NCBI RefSeq assembly: GCF_010119545.1
Contig: NZ_JAAEAA010000008.1
Span: 105,900 to 169,899 of the forward strand
Origin: Pontibacter fetidus
GTDB taxonomy: Bacteria > Bacteroidota > Bacteroidia > Cytophagales > Hymenobacteraceae
Reading direction: 5' to 3'
DNA: 64,000 nucleotides
Below the pieces are notes generated by a model. The model worked only from the letters and a program-made list of their open reading frames with translations. It made no database searches and was not told the DNA's origin. Below are positions 55,644 to 63,792 of this stretch, piece by piece (the stretch's first letter is position 1; each line of letters opens with the position of its first letter). The position numbers and the translations under genes were made by a program.

Positions 55644-58600
55644 ATGAAATACAGGCAGCAAACCAGGCAGATCTTGCTTAATCATTCTAAAACTACGCGC
55701 TTGGCAGCGTTTGTTTTTGCTGTGCTGGCTATTACACTGCTTATTATCAGCGCTTACTCGTACCTGGCTGCCCAAAAAGTACAGGAAGATTATAACAAAA
55801 TGGTTTCCGAATCGCTGCACAGGCTGGAACTGATCACGAAACTGCATCGTAACGAAGATCTGGTCTATAGTTTGGTTATAAAGTACATGAAAACCTCCGA
55901 TAAACACGAAATGGAGGAAGCAAAACAGCAGATCAGGCAATTAAACAACATCATCCAGACTGACCTGAAAGAACTTGAGAAACTGCTTTATATACCTTCA
56001 AGGCGACAACTGCTACACACCTACCAGACAAACCGGCAACCATATGCCAGCATGCTACAGGAGGTGCTTTCGGCGGGCCAGCAGCAGCAAAGCGGCGCAG
56101 CAAACAATATAGCAGACCAAAAGCTGCTGCTTGCTTACAAACAGCACCAGCTATACTTAAACAGACTCGGGGATACTATCAGTATTAATACCAGAAAGCG
56201 AAGTACCATTGCTCTTACCACCATCCATAATACGATACGCAACTATAATGTATTGCTTTTAATAGCGCTGTTAATGACCGGCGTGGCTGCGTACCTTATC
56301 AGGGAGGTATTAAAGCAAATGAGCTTCAATGATGTGCTGCTGAAATCAGAGAAAAGAGAGCGCCAACAGTTAGAACATGCCTTAACCGAAAGCCAGCTGA
56401 TCTACACTTCCCTGTTCCGCAACATTGCCATTCCTATCTGGGTGTTTGATGTAAATACGTTAAAAATACTGGAGGTGAACAAAGCTGCCATGCAGGAGTA
56501 CGGTTACTCGCGCCAGGAATTCCTGAACCTGACCATAGCCCAGCTGCAGCCCGCCGAACAGGTAGCTAAACTTAAGGAACTGATTCCGCTGATAAATGAC
56601 AACTATAGTTTTAGTTTTAATGAGAACTGGCTACACGTTAGAAAGGATGGCAGTGCTTTTTATGTAGATATAAAATCGCATAGTTTGCCGCCCCAGGGCA
56701 ACATAAAACCCCGGGTAGTGGTAGCCATCAACATAGATGAACAGGTAAAGGCGATACAGAAACTGGAACGGCGCGAACGGCAGCTGCTTGGGGTAAGTTC
56801 CAGTATACCGGGGGCGGTTTACCAGTTCCAGCTCGACAAGGACATGGACTTCAGCTTCCCGTTTATAAGCGGCAGCCTGCTTAACATGTACGGTGTTACC
56901 CCCAACGACATTTACCAGGACCCGAACCTGCTGTTTAAGGCTGCTCACCCAGACGAGCTGGAAGCCATCTGGGAAAGTATTTACGAATCAGCCCGCACAC
57001 TTTCGCCGTGGATGAAGGAGTTGCGGATGTGGAGCCCTGGCGATAATAAATGGATTTGGATACGGGGCCATAGTTTGCCAACCCCGAAGGATGATGGGTC
57101 GATACTATATAACGGAACACTTATTGATATTACCACCCAAAAAGAAGCACAGCATCAACTACTGGAAAGTGAGGCCAACCTTACTGCCTTGTTAGACAGC
57201 TCGCCGCAGGCTATTTACCTGTTAGACAAAGACCTGAAGGTAATATCGTTTAACAAAGTAGCTGCCGAAGAGGTTAGCAGGCTGCAGATAAAGCAATTGC
57301 AAACCGGGCAAAGCATGCTCAACTATGCCGCTACCGAACAACTGGACTCGCTTATAAAAGACCACCAGCAGGCTCTGCAGGGCAATACTGTAACTTACGA
57401 CACCGGGTGTGGCAGCCATTGGTTCGAGGTATCGTACAGGCCAGTTTTCACCCAATCAAAAGATACGATAGCTGTAGCGCTCAGCATACACGATATATCA
57501 GAACAGCGCAACATTGTAAAAGCTATAAAAGAGAACGAATCGCAGCTGCTACGGTCGCAGGAACTTGCTAAGGCAGGAAGCTGGGAGTACGAGATTGACC
57601 GCAATGTGATGAAGTTTTCGCAGAACATGTACAGGATATATGAGCTTCCGGAAGAATTCAGACCTACTTTCAACAATATCCTGGACCTGTTTCACCCTGA
57701 GGACAAAGACATCAGTTTAGAAGCATATTACCGCGTAATAGAGACCAAGACCACCACAGACCTGGAGCACCGTGTACTGCTGCCAAACGGCACTTTAAAA
57801 TACCTGTACCATATTATGGAGCCTGTTACAGACATGGAAGGCAAAGTAATAAAAGTAGTAGGCACCACCCAGGACATAACTGAGCAGAAAGACCGTGAGC
57901 TCGAAATAACCGAAACCAAGAACCGCTTCCAGTCCACGATAGAGAATATCCCGGAAATCATACTTTCTGCCGATACCAATATCCGCATATTTTACATCAG
58001 CCCGCAGTGCTACGAACTTACCGGTTATACCGAAGATGAATTTCTAGCGTCTAACCTATGGCCGGAAATAATTCATAAAGACGACCTGGAATTGTTGGAA
58101 AGCAGGCTATTGAACGAAGGTTTAGCCGGTTACAGGCTGAAACATGAATGCCGGATTATTACCAAATCAGGTGAAACACGCTGGGTAATGCTCCGGATGT
58201 CTCCGAAGCTGAATGCCGAAGGCAAAGTTATACGCCTGGACAGCTCTGTAGCCGATATTACCGAAAGCAAGCTGGCCGAAGAAAAAAAGACGCAGCTAGC
58301 CGAAAAGCTACAGATCCAGAACCAGAACCTGCAACAGTTTGCCTACATAGTGTCTCATAACCTGCGTGCACCTATCGCCAACATTCTGGGCCTCTCCTCT
58401 ATTTATGATAGCGCAAACCCACAGGCACCTATTAACCAGCGCGTAATTGAGAACATGTATAAATCGGCGAAGCTGCTCGATAACACCATCCGCGATTTGA
58501 ACGAGCTGCTGTCGATGCGGAGCGAGCTGGATGATGCGCAGGAAAAAGTATTTTTTGAGGACGTGCTGAAACAGGTTAATGCCAGCCTGACCAATGAAAT

Positions 58601-59030
58601 TGCTGCAGCCGGCGCCGTGCTTACATGCGATTTTGAAATGGCCCCGGCTATAGTTACCATTAAAAGCTACCTGAAAAGTATACTACACAACCTGATCTCG
58701 AATGCCCTGAAATACCGCGATGAGGCCAAAATTTTGAATATAAAGCTTCAAACTTTTGAAGTTGATGGCTATATTTGCCTGCAAGTCAGCGATAATGGCC
58801 TGGGTATCGACCTTCAGAAAGAAAAAGGCAAGGTTTTTGGTCTGTATAAAAGGTTCCATGCGCATGTTGCTGGCAAAGGGCTTGGCCTGCATTTGGTCAA
58901 GACACAGGCAGAGCTGCTTGGAGGAAAAGTTGCGGTGGATAGTAGCGTTGGAGTAGGCACAACTTTTAGTGTTTACTTTTTAAAGAATAGTGTAGTAGAT
59001 GAGCTTAATAAAAAGAGTAGTATTGATTGA
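55644..59030 (+). CDS. Membrane-bound histidine kinase with five PAS domains
   Basis: This 1128-residue protein has two membrane helices (about 20-42 and 200-218) around a helical periplasmic sensor. Five PAS-type segments follow (about 250-365, 375-505, 510-625, 630-750, 758-880), several with PAC endings such as TLIDITTQKEAQ and VGTTQDITEQK. The kinase core has a dimerisation/phospho-acceptor helix (QQFAYIVSHNLRAPIANILG, His near 905) and an ATPase domain (NLISNALKYRD; VSDNGLGID; GKGLGLHLVKTQAE). The Asn after the His is common in this Bacteroidota subgroup. The signal is unknown. It overlaps the receiver gene downstream by 32 bases. Confidence 0.92.
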   Translation: MKYRQQTRQILLNHSKTTRLAAFVFAVLAITLLIISAYSYLAAQKVQEDYNKMVSESLHRLELITKLHRNEDLVYSLVIKYMKTSDKHEMEEAKQQIRQLNNIIQTDLKELEKLLYIPSRRQLLHTYQTNRQPYASMLQEVLSAGQQQQSGAANNIADQKLLLAYKQHQLYLNRLGDTISINTRKRSTIALTTIHNTIRNYNVLLLIALLMTGVAAYLIREVLKQMSFNDVLLKSEKRERQQLEHALTESQLIYTSLFRNIAIPIWVFDVNTLKILEVNKAAMQEYGYSRQEFLNLTIAQLQPAEQVAKLKELIPLINDNYSFSFNENWLHVRKDGSAFYVDIKSHSLPPQGNIKPRVVVAINIDEQVKAIQKLERRERQLLGVSSSIPGAVYQFQLDKDMDFSFPFISGSLLNMYGVTPNDIYQDPNLLFKAAHPDELEAIWESIYESARTLSPWMKELRMWSPGDNKWIWIRGHSLPTPKDDGSILYNGTLIDITTQKEAQHQLLESEANLTALLDSSPQAIYLLDKDLKVISFNKVAAEEVSRLQIKQLQTGQSMLNYAATEQLDSLIKDHQQALQGNTVTYDTGCGSHWFEVSYRPVFTQSKDTIAVALSIHDISEQRNIVKAIKENESQLLRSQELAKAGSWEYEIDRNVMKFSQNMYRIYELPEEFRPTFNNILDLFHPEDKDISLEAYYRVIETKTTTDLEHRVLLPNGTLKYLYHIMEPVTDMEGKVIKVVGTTQDITEQKDRELEITETKNRFQSTIENIPEIILSADTNIRIFYISPQCYELTGYTEDEFLASNLWPEIIHKDDLELLESRLLNEGLAGYRLKHECRIITKSGETRWVMLRMSPKLNAEGKVIRLDSSVADITESKLAEEKKTQLAEKLQIQNQNLQQFAYIVSHNLRAPIANILGLSSIYDSANPQAPINQRVIENMYKSAKLLDNTIRDLNELLSMRSELDDAQEKVFFEDVLKQVNASLTNEIAAAGAVLTCDFEMAPAIVTIKSYLKSILHNLISNALKYRDEAKILNIKLQTFEVDGYICLQVSDNGLGIDLQKEKGKVFGLYKRFHAHVAGKGLGLHLVKTQAELLGGKVAVDSSVGVGTTFSVYFLKNSVVDELNKKSSID

Positions 59031-59409
59031 TGATGATCAGGTAAACAACTTTGTTTGCGAGAGTATCATCAAAAACGAACAGTTTGCTGAAGAAGTACAA
59101 AGTTTTGAGTGGGCTGAAAATGCACTTGATTATTTAAAGCGGGTTGCTGAACAGCAGCCAGACGCATTCCCGAACCTTATTTTCCTGGATATTAACATGC
59201 CAGGCATGGATGGCTGGAGCTTTATAGATGAGTACAGACTACTACCCGAGGATGTAACCAAAGACTGCTGCCTGTTTATGCTATCCTCAGCCGTTGACAG
59301 GAAAGATATTATTAGTGCCAAGAGCCACAAAGAGGTAAAAGATTTTTTCTCGAAGCCACTCTCGCCTGAGATACTGAGCTTTATAAGAGAAGAGTTTATC
59401 TGCGAATAA
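58999..59409 (+). CDS. Single-domain response regulator (receiver)
   Basis: The 136-residue protein is one receiver domain with the acidic pair DDD (11-13), phospho-acceptor Asp near 64 (LIFLDINMPGMDGW), a Ser in LSSA at the Thr/Ser position and Lys in FFSKPL. It has no output domain, so it must act through a protein partner or a phosphorelay. It overlaps the histidine kinase gene by 32 bases and is almost surely its partner. Confidence 0.93.
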   Translation: MSLIKRVVLIDDDQVNNFVCESIIKNEQFAEEVQSFEWAENALDYLKRVAEQQPDAFPNLIFLDINMPGMDGWSFIDEYRLLPEDVTKDCCLFMLSSAVDRKDIISAKSHKEVKDFFSKPLSPEILSFIREEFICE

Positions 59410-59414
59410 CTCCT

Positions 59415-59443
59415 AAACCACAGTTTAAGCGCTGTGGTTTTTT
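59415..59443 (+). terminator. Intrinsic terminator of the kinase-receiver operon
   Basis: AAACCACAG (59415-59423) pairs with CTGTGGTTT (59432-59440), followed by TTT. Confidence 0.85.
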
Positions 59444-59496
59444 GTTTGCCTGCACTTAGTTTTAAACTATAGTTTACCCCTCCTGCAACTACATGC

Positions 59497-60093
59497 TTAC
59501 TGCAACTGGTCTAAAGGCTTGCGGGTAACCGAATTTCCCTTTTTATACTCGGATGGCGAAAGGCCGGTAACCTGCTTAAACTGATTTGAAAGGTGTGCTA
59601 CACTACTATAGCCCAGTTTATCAGCGATCTGGCTTAAGGTAAGCTCATTGTATTCCAGTAATTCCTTGGCCATTTCTACTTTCTGTAACACCATATACCG
59701 GGCTATAGTTATACCTTCCGATGCCGAAAACAGGGCACTCAGGGTATTGTAGTCTTTACCAAGCAGGTCAGCCAGGTAGTCCGAAAGGTTTACCTGCAAA
59801 TCCTCTACTTTGCCGCTTCTGAGCAGCTCAATTACAGCGATCTTTATTTTTTCGGTCAGTTCGGTTTTTGGGTCTTCCAGCAATTTAAAGCCGTTGGCAG
59901 TAAGCATCTCTCTAACCTGGCGCAGCTCTTCGGGGTGCGGTTCGCGGGCAAGGGTCGCCTCTCCCAGTTTAACGTCCTGCAAAGGCAACTCCAGTTTTTC
60001 AAGTTCATCGGTTACCACTTTAATGCAGCGGTCGCATACCATGTTCCGGATGTGTAAGGTGTAAGGGGGAGTCGGTTGGTTTTGGTGCGTCAT
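59497..60093 (-). CDS. AraC-type regulator with N-terminal HMA-like metal domain
   Basis: The N-terminal part (about 10-75) looks like an HMA domain with a Cys pair C-D-R-C at residues 20-23 (RNMVCDRCIKVV). The C-terminal part (about 95-190) is an AraC-type helix-turn-helix (LTLSQIADKLGYSSVAHLSNQF, split by eye, then TGLSPSEYKKG). At 198 residues it is short for AraC proteins and lacks the usual cupin domain. It probably senses Cu(I) or a related metal by the Cys pair and may control the copper genes at 52784-55255, 4 kb away. DNA targets cannot be read from the sequence. Confidence 0.85.
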   Translation of the reverse strand: MTHQNQPTPPYTLHIRNMVCDRCIKVVTDELEKLELPLQDVKLGEATLAREPHPEELRQVREMLTANGFKLLEDPKTELTEKIKIAVIELLRSGKVEDLQVNLSDYLADLLGKDYNTLSALFSASEGITIARYMVLQKVEMAKELLEYNELTLSQIADKLGYSSVAHLSNQFKQVTGLSPSEYKKGNSVTRKPLDQLQ

Positions 60094-60219
60094 GCGGATG
60101 GGTGTTACAACAAACTAAGGACAGGCAAACTTATAAAATTTTGGCTATAGTTGCAGTGGTAATGCCTTAAAGCAAAAGAGGGAACCTGTTTCAGATTCCC
60201 ACTTGTGCTAAAAGTTGTA

Positions 60220-60591
60220 TTAGGTGCGGCTATGGTCGGTGCCATCAGGCTCGGTATTATTTTCTCCGAAGGGTTGTTCCTTGTTCCGGATGCCGTTATG
60301 GTTGTTATCCATGGCCGTGTCGCTGCCTTCGGCCTCAAAGCCAGGCCCCTGTGCCAGGTAATCGTTGGTACTGCTTTTGCCGGTAGCACCATAGCCGGTT
60401 GTTTCGTTGCCCTGTATGTGCATGTTTTCCAGTTTGTCTTTCTGGCCCGCCCGTTCCAGGGTCCCTCCCGGCCCTACATTACGCTTGGCCGATGGGTCAG
60501 GGCGGTTATCCATCGACACTCGCTTGCTGAAATCGTTATTTATATTCTTTACATTATCAGGTTTATGTTCGTTTTCGTTGTGGGTTGCCAT
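60220..60591 (-). CDS. Small hydrophilic, probably disordered protein
   Basis: This 123-residue frame is rich in Asn, Asp, Gly, Glu and Lys, with no hydrophobic core or cysteine, and has NNHNGIRNKEQPFGEN-like low-complexity sequence. I recognise no family. The plus-strand frame across the same DNA has an amino-acid mix that looks like an antisense shadow. The likely role, if any, is stress or desiccation protection, but this is only a guess from composition. Confidence 0.6.
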   Translation of the reverse strand: MATHNENEHKPDNVKNINNDFSKRVSMDNRPDPSAKRNVGPGGTLERAGQKDKLENMHIQGNETTGYGATGKSSTNDYLAQGPGFEAEGSDTAMDNNHNGIRNKEQPFGENNTEPDGTDHSRT

Positions 60592-60747
60592 AGTTTGAGT
60601 TTAATTGGTGTAGCCTTGTATACGCTCTGCAGGTGTGGTGGTTCGGGGCAGGGCATCCTTACTTAACATAACTTTCCAACCAAACACTTTACCCAGGTTA
60701 TAGTTTATTGCTTGTAAACTATAGCCCGGTGTGCTGCTGGTAATTGC

Positions 60748-60755
60748 TATCTTTG
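60748..60755 (+). promoter_or_regulatory. -7 box TATCTTTG
   Basis: Exact TAnnTTTG match, 72 bases upstream of the small membrane protein gene at 60827. No clear -33 element. Confidence 0.5.
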
Positions 60756-60826
60756 TATTATAAATGGCTGGTGCGGCACCTTACGTATAGTTATCGCGTT
60801 ACAGAAAAGAATAATATTTAAATTGG

Positions 60827-61054
60827 ATGAAGCTATCGAAAATATACGACCCGCGCGAAATGAATTCGTACCAGTTTGTTGCCACCACAGGCCTGGTAAT
60901 GACGCTGCTGGCACACCTGATACTTGCCCTGATTGGTAAAAGCGTAAACAACTTTTCGGCGCTGTACATTTGCTGGGCTGTTTTTTTTACGCTGGGCACT
61001 ATCGCTAACTTCAGGCGCAACCCTAACGACCACGACCACCATCATCACCATTAA
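60827..61054 (+). CDS. Small two-helix membrane protein with histidine tail
   Basis: This 75-residue protein has two hydrophobic helices (TGLVMTLLAHLILALIGK and FSALYICWAVFFTLGTIA) and ends in NDHDHHHHH. I recognise no family. The His tail might bind a metal such as Zn, Ni or Cu; the copper genes nearby make this worth noting but prove nothing. A -7 box lies 72 bases upstream. Confidence 0.65.
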   Translation: MKLSKIYDPREMNSYQFVATTGLVMTLLAHLILALIGKSVNNFSALYICWAVFFTLGTIANFRRNPNDHDHHHHH

Positions 61055-61173
61055 CACAAATAACAAAGCCAGCAGCGTAAACTAATGGCATTGCTATAGT
61101 ATAACGGTAAGGCCACTACAACTATAGTTGTAACTATAAGTAGCAGTACTATGGTACCGGAAGTATAAAAGAC

Positions 61174-61199
61174 AAAAGGCTGCCAAAATCAGCAGCCTT
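61174..61199 (-). terminator. Intrinsic terminator of the outer-membrane barrel gene
   Basis: AAGGCTGC (61192-61199 complement) pairs with GCAGCCTT (61176-61183 complement) on the minus strand, followed by TTGTCTTTTAT. It lies 37 bases past the stop at 61236. Confidence 0.65.
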
Positions 61200-61235
61200 A
61201 TGCACTCACCAAAACACTATACAATCGCTCTATTC

Positions 61236-61913
61236 TTAAAATGTAAAACCTACAGATGCCTTAATTGTTCGGTTATAGGTTTCAAAATTTCCGTTTTCAT
61301 CTATCGTATTCAGGCCGTGGTCGTAGCCGGCAGTAAGGTTAAGGCCGTTAGCAAAGCGGTAGCCAATACCACCAACCACACTAAAGTCCATTTCACGGAA
61401 GCCATTTTTCATATCCCACTCGCGGTTAAGGGCATTAAACCCAAGTACGCTGGCCTGCGCCTGTACTTTGTTTGATAACAGGTAAGCCACCTGCGGACCG
61501 CCGTAAATATGAAACCCTTCGCCAACGTATAGTTTCGCCATTACCGGCAACTCAATGTATTCCGATTTGTTGGTGATGGTCATCTGCGTATTCAGGAACT
61601 CAGTCTCTACCCACGGTAATTTACCAGTCAGGCGCGTACCTTTTTGCGAATATTGCAGGCCCGGCTCTATCTCGAAACCTGGCCCAACCGGTATGCTCAT
61701 ATATACACCGCCATGCACCCCTTCGCGCATCTTACGGTTCACGTTTCCGTCTGATAAATCAATCAGGTTTTGGGCACTGTTTACAGTTTCGCCTTCCCAG
61801 TTAGATAAGTTTGCACCCACCCGTACACCAAAACGGATAGGTTGTTGTTGCGCGTTTACTTTTGTAGCCACCAAGCCCAACACCACGGCTATTAGTAAAA
61901 ATACTTTTTTCAT
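61236..61913 (-). CDS. Outer-membrane beta-barrel protein (porin family, OMP_b-brl_2-like)
   Basis: About 225 residues. The signal peptide (MKKVFLLIAVVLGLVATKVNAQ) starts at the ATG at 61913; the longer open frame (to 62009) adds a polar stretch and is rejected. The mature part has the FGVRVGANLSNWEG start and ends TIKASVGFTF with a C-terminal aromatic, typical of eight-strand barrels in Bacteroidota. Function unknown. Confidence 0.88.
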   Translation of the reverse strand: MKKVFLLIAVVLGLVATKVNAQQQPIRFGVRVGANLSNWEGETVNSAQNLIDLSDGNVNRKMREGVHGGVYMSIPVGPGFEIEPGLQYSQKGTRLTGKLPWVETEFLNTQMTITNKSEYIELPVMAKLYVGEGFHIYGGPQVAYLLSNKVQAQASVLGFNALNREWDMKNGFREMDFSVVGGIGYRFANGLNLTAGYDHGLNTIDENGNFETYNRTIKASVGFTF

Positions 61914-62149
61914 GATCCCCTTAATTTTTGTGTGAATATGGTAAGCTGCGCGGCTTGATAATGCAGGATGTAAAAACCGTGCCAAAACCTTTGGCTGATT
62001 ATAAGACACAGAACTCGTTTTAAGTTAAAATATTAACTATCAATAATATATATTTTACAAAATGGCAATTATACTTGGTGAAAAGCATAAAAACACAGCT
62101 GAATGAACTATACTTTAACCCGGGCTCTGAAACTATAAACTATAAGCCT

Positions 62150-62157
62150 TACCTTTG
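62150..62157 (+). promoter_or_regulatory. -7 box TACCTTTG
   Basis: Exact TAnnTTTG match ending 25 bases before the ATG at 62182. It overlaps the in-frame TTG at 62155, which argues that the TTG is not the start. Confidence 0.6.
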
Positions 62158-62181
62158 CGGTCCGGAAAAACGAAGCATGAA

Positions 62182-63231
62182 ATGAGCGATAAGATACAGG
62201 TAACCCTACAGCGTTTGGCTGTGCACAGAGTTGGAAATAAGTCGAAGGAAGAAGGTGTGGTAGCCTCGCAGGATCTGGTTGACCTGCGTGATGCGCAGCT
62301 GAATGATCTGTTGTTACGCTATTTTATTTCCCCGTTCAAGCAGGAAGAGTTTTTCAGATTTACCCATACTTCGGACCTGGCCCTCAACGAAATGTTTGCT
62401 TATGCTACGCTTATCTTTAACCAGCCGGCTAAGTTTCATGAATATTCGGTACACATCCTCAACCATTTGTACGAGCAGTCCGATCACCCGAAAGTAAAGA
62501 GCGGAGAACTATACGTGGCGCATTTTAAAGGCTGCATTATAAACGACGAGGAAGTAGATGCCATCGGTATCTTTAAATCAGAGAACAAAGACACCTTTCT
62601 TACTTTCCAGGACAGCCACAACGACCTGAGCATAGATTACCATGCCGGCGTAAACCTGAAAGGCGTAGACAAAGGCTGCATGATCTATAACACAGAAGCC
62701 GAAGATGGTTACCGCGTGAAAATGGTAGACGCCAACAGTACCGATGCCCAGTTCTGGAAAGATGATTTTCTGCATGTAGACGAACTAAAAGACACGAACT
62801 TTTCGACGAGGACAGTACTGAACATGTGCAAGGATTTTTCGGAGGAGGTATTTGCTACAACAGAAAGTAAAAAAGCACAGGTAGATTTCATCAGTCGTTC
62901 CGTTGATTATTTCTCTAAGAACGAGACTTTTGACTTGGAAGAGTTTACCAGCAGTGTAATTGACGAACCCGAGTCGGCAGAGCGGTTTAAAAACTATAGC
63001 CAGAACTTTGCCGAGGAACGAAACCTGGAGGATATTCAGGGCTTTACAATAAATAAGAGCACGGTACGTAATATGAAGCGCAAGTTCCGCAATTTCATTA
63101 AACTGGATACGCAGATTGAGATCAAGTTTAGCGGGTATAACCCCGAACAAAGCGAGCAATACGTAGAGCGTGGCTTTGACGAGGAGCGTGGCATGCACTT
63201 TTACAAAGTATACTTTTACAGCGAAACGTAA
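62182..63231 (+). CDS. 37-kDa nucleoid-associated protein (NdpA/YejK family)
   Basis: This protein is about 349 residues and matches the NA37 family along its length: LQRLAVHRVGNKSKEEG at the start, a SGELYVAHFKGCIINDEEVDAI core, and GFTINKSTVRNMKRKFRNFI near the end. The family associates with the nucleoid; the role in Bacteroidota is not well studied. The ATG at 62182 is preferred over the TTG at 62155 because of the -7 box. Confidence 0.9.
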   Translation: MSDKIQVTLQRLAVHRVGNKSKEEGVVASQDLVDLRDAQLNDLLLRYFISPFKQEEFFRFTHTSDLALNEMFAYATLIFNQPAKFHEYSVHILNHLYEQSDHPKVKSGELYVAHFKGCIINDEEVDAIGIFKSENKDTFLTFQDSHNDLSIDYHAGVNLKGVDKGCMIYNTEAEDGYRVKMVDANSTDAQFWKDDFLHVDELKDTNFSTRTVLNMCKDFSEEVFATTESKKAQVDFISRSVDYFSKNETFDLEEFTSSVIDEPESAERFKNYSQNFAEERNLEDIQGFTINKSTVRNMKRKFRNFIKLDTQIEIKFSGYNPEQSEQYVERGFDEERGMHFYKVYFYSET

Positions 63232-63340
63232 GCGCCTGAGAAACTATAGTTTAGCAGCACTTGTTTAATAGCCTGCAGCAAAGTATAACCGGAATGGTTC
63301 TTGCTTTACACCCTGAACCGCACAGATAATAACCATTTAT

Positions 63341-63766
63341 ATGAGAAAAGCATTTTTAGCAGCCGTATTTGTTTTTGCAACACTCACCACCTTTGCCCAG
63401 GGCACAAAAAGCCAGGCGCCAGCAAAGTCTGTAGAACAGCGGGCAACAGCTATCACCCAAAGTATGGCTACCAACCTGCGCCTTACCCCGGAGCAGTTTA
63501 AAAAAGTAAACGAAGTAAACCTGTCCAGCATGAAGCAGGCCGACAAGGTTTTGGCAAAGTATAAAAGCAATCCTAAAAAGTTAGCTACCGAAATGGACAT
63601 TATCAGCCAAACACGGTTATCGCTCATAAAAGATATCCTGACCCCGATGCAGTTTGCCCAGTACCAGCAACGCCGCGAAGAAAAAATGGGTGTTCCAAAA
63701 GAAGCACAAAGCAATCCTGCCATCCGCCAGGAAAGCTCCAGAACCCAGGAACAGTATAATAATTAA
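63341..63766 (+). CDS. Exported LTxxQ-like small protein
   Basis: This 141-residue protein has a signal peptide (AAVFVFATLTTFAQ) and two LTP-x-Q motifs (LRLTPEQFKKVNEVN and ILTPMQFAQYQQRR), as in the Spy/CpxP-like periplasmic proteins; the middle is helical and charged. It is probably a periplasmic chaperone or stress protein. No partner is seen nearby. Confidence 0.75.
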   Translation: MRKAFLAAVFVFATLTTFAQGTKSQAPAKSVEQRATAITQSMATNLRLTPEQFKKVNEVNLSSMKQADKVLAKYKSNPKKLATEMDIISQTRLSLIKDILTPMQFAQYQQRREEKMGVPKEAQSNPAIRQESSRTQEQYNN

Positions 63767-63792
63767 GAAAACTATAGTTTATAAAACATGAG

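Noticed and set aside
60205..60666. Plus-strand 153-codon open frame
   Set aside because: It is opposite the hydrophilic minus-strand gene (60220-60591), and its composition looks like an antisense shadow of that gene.
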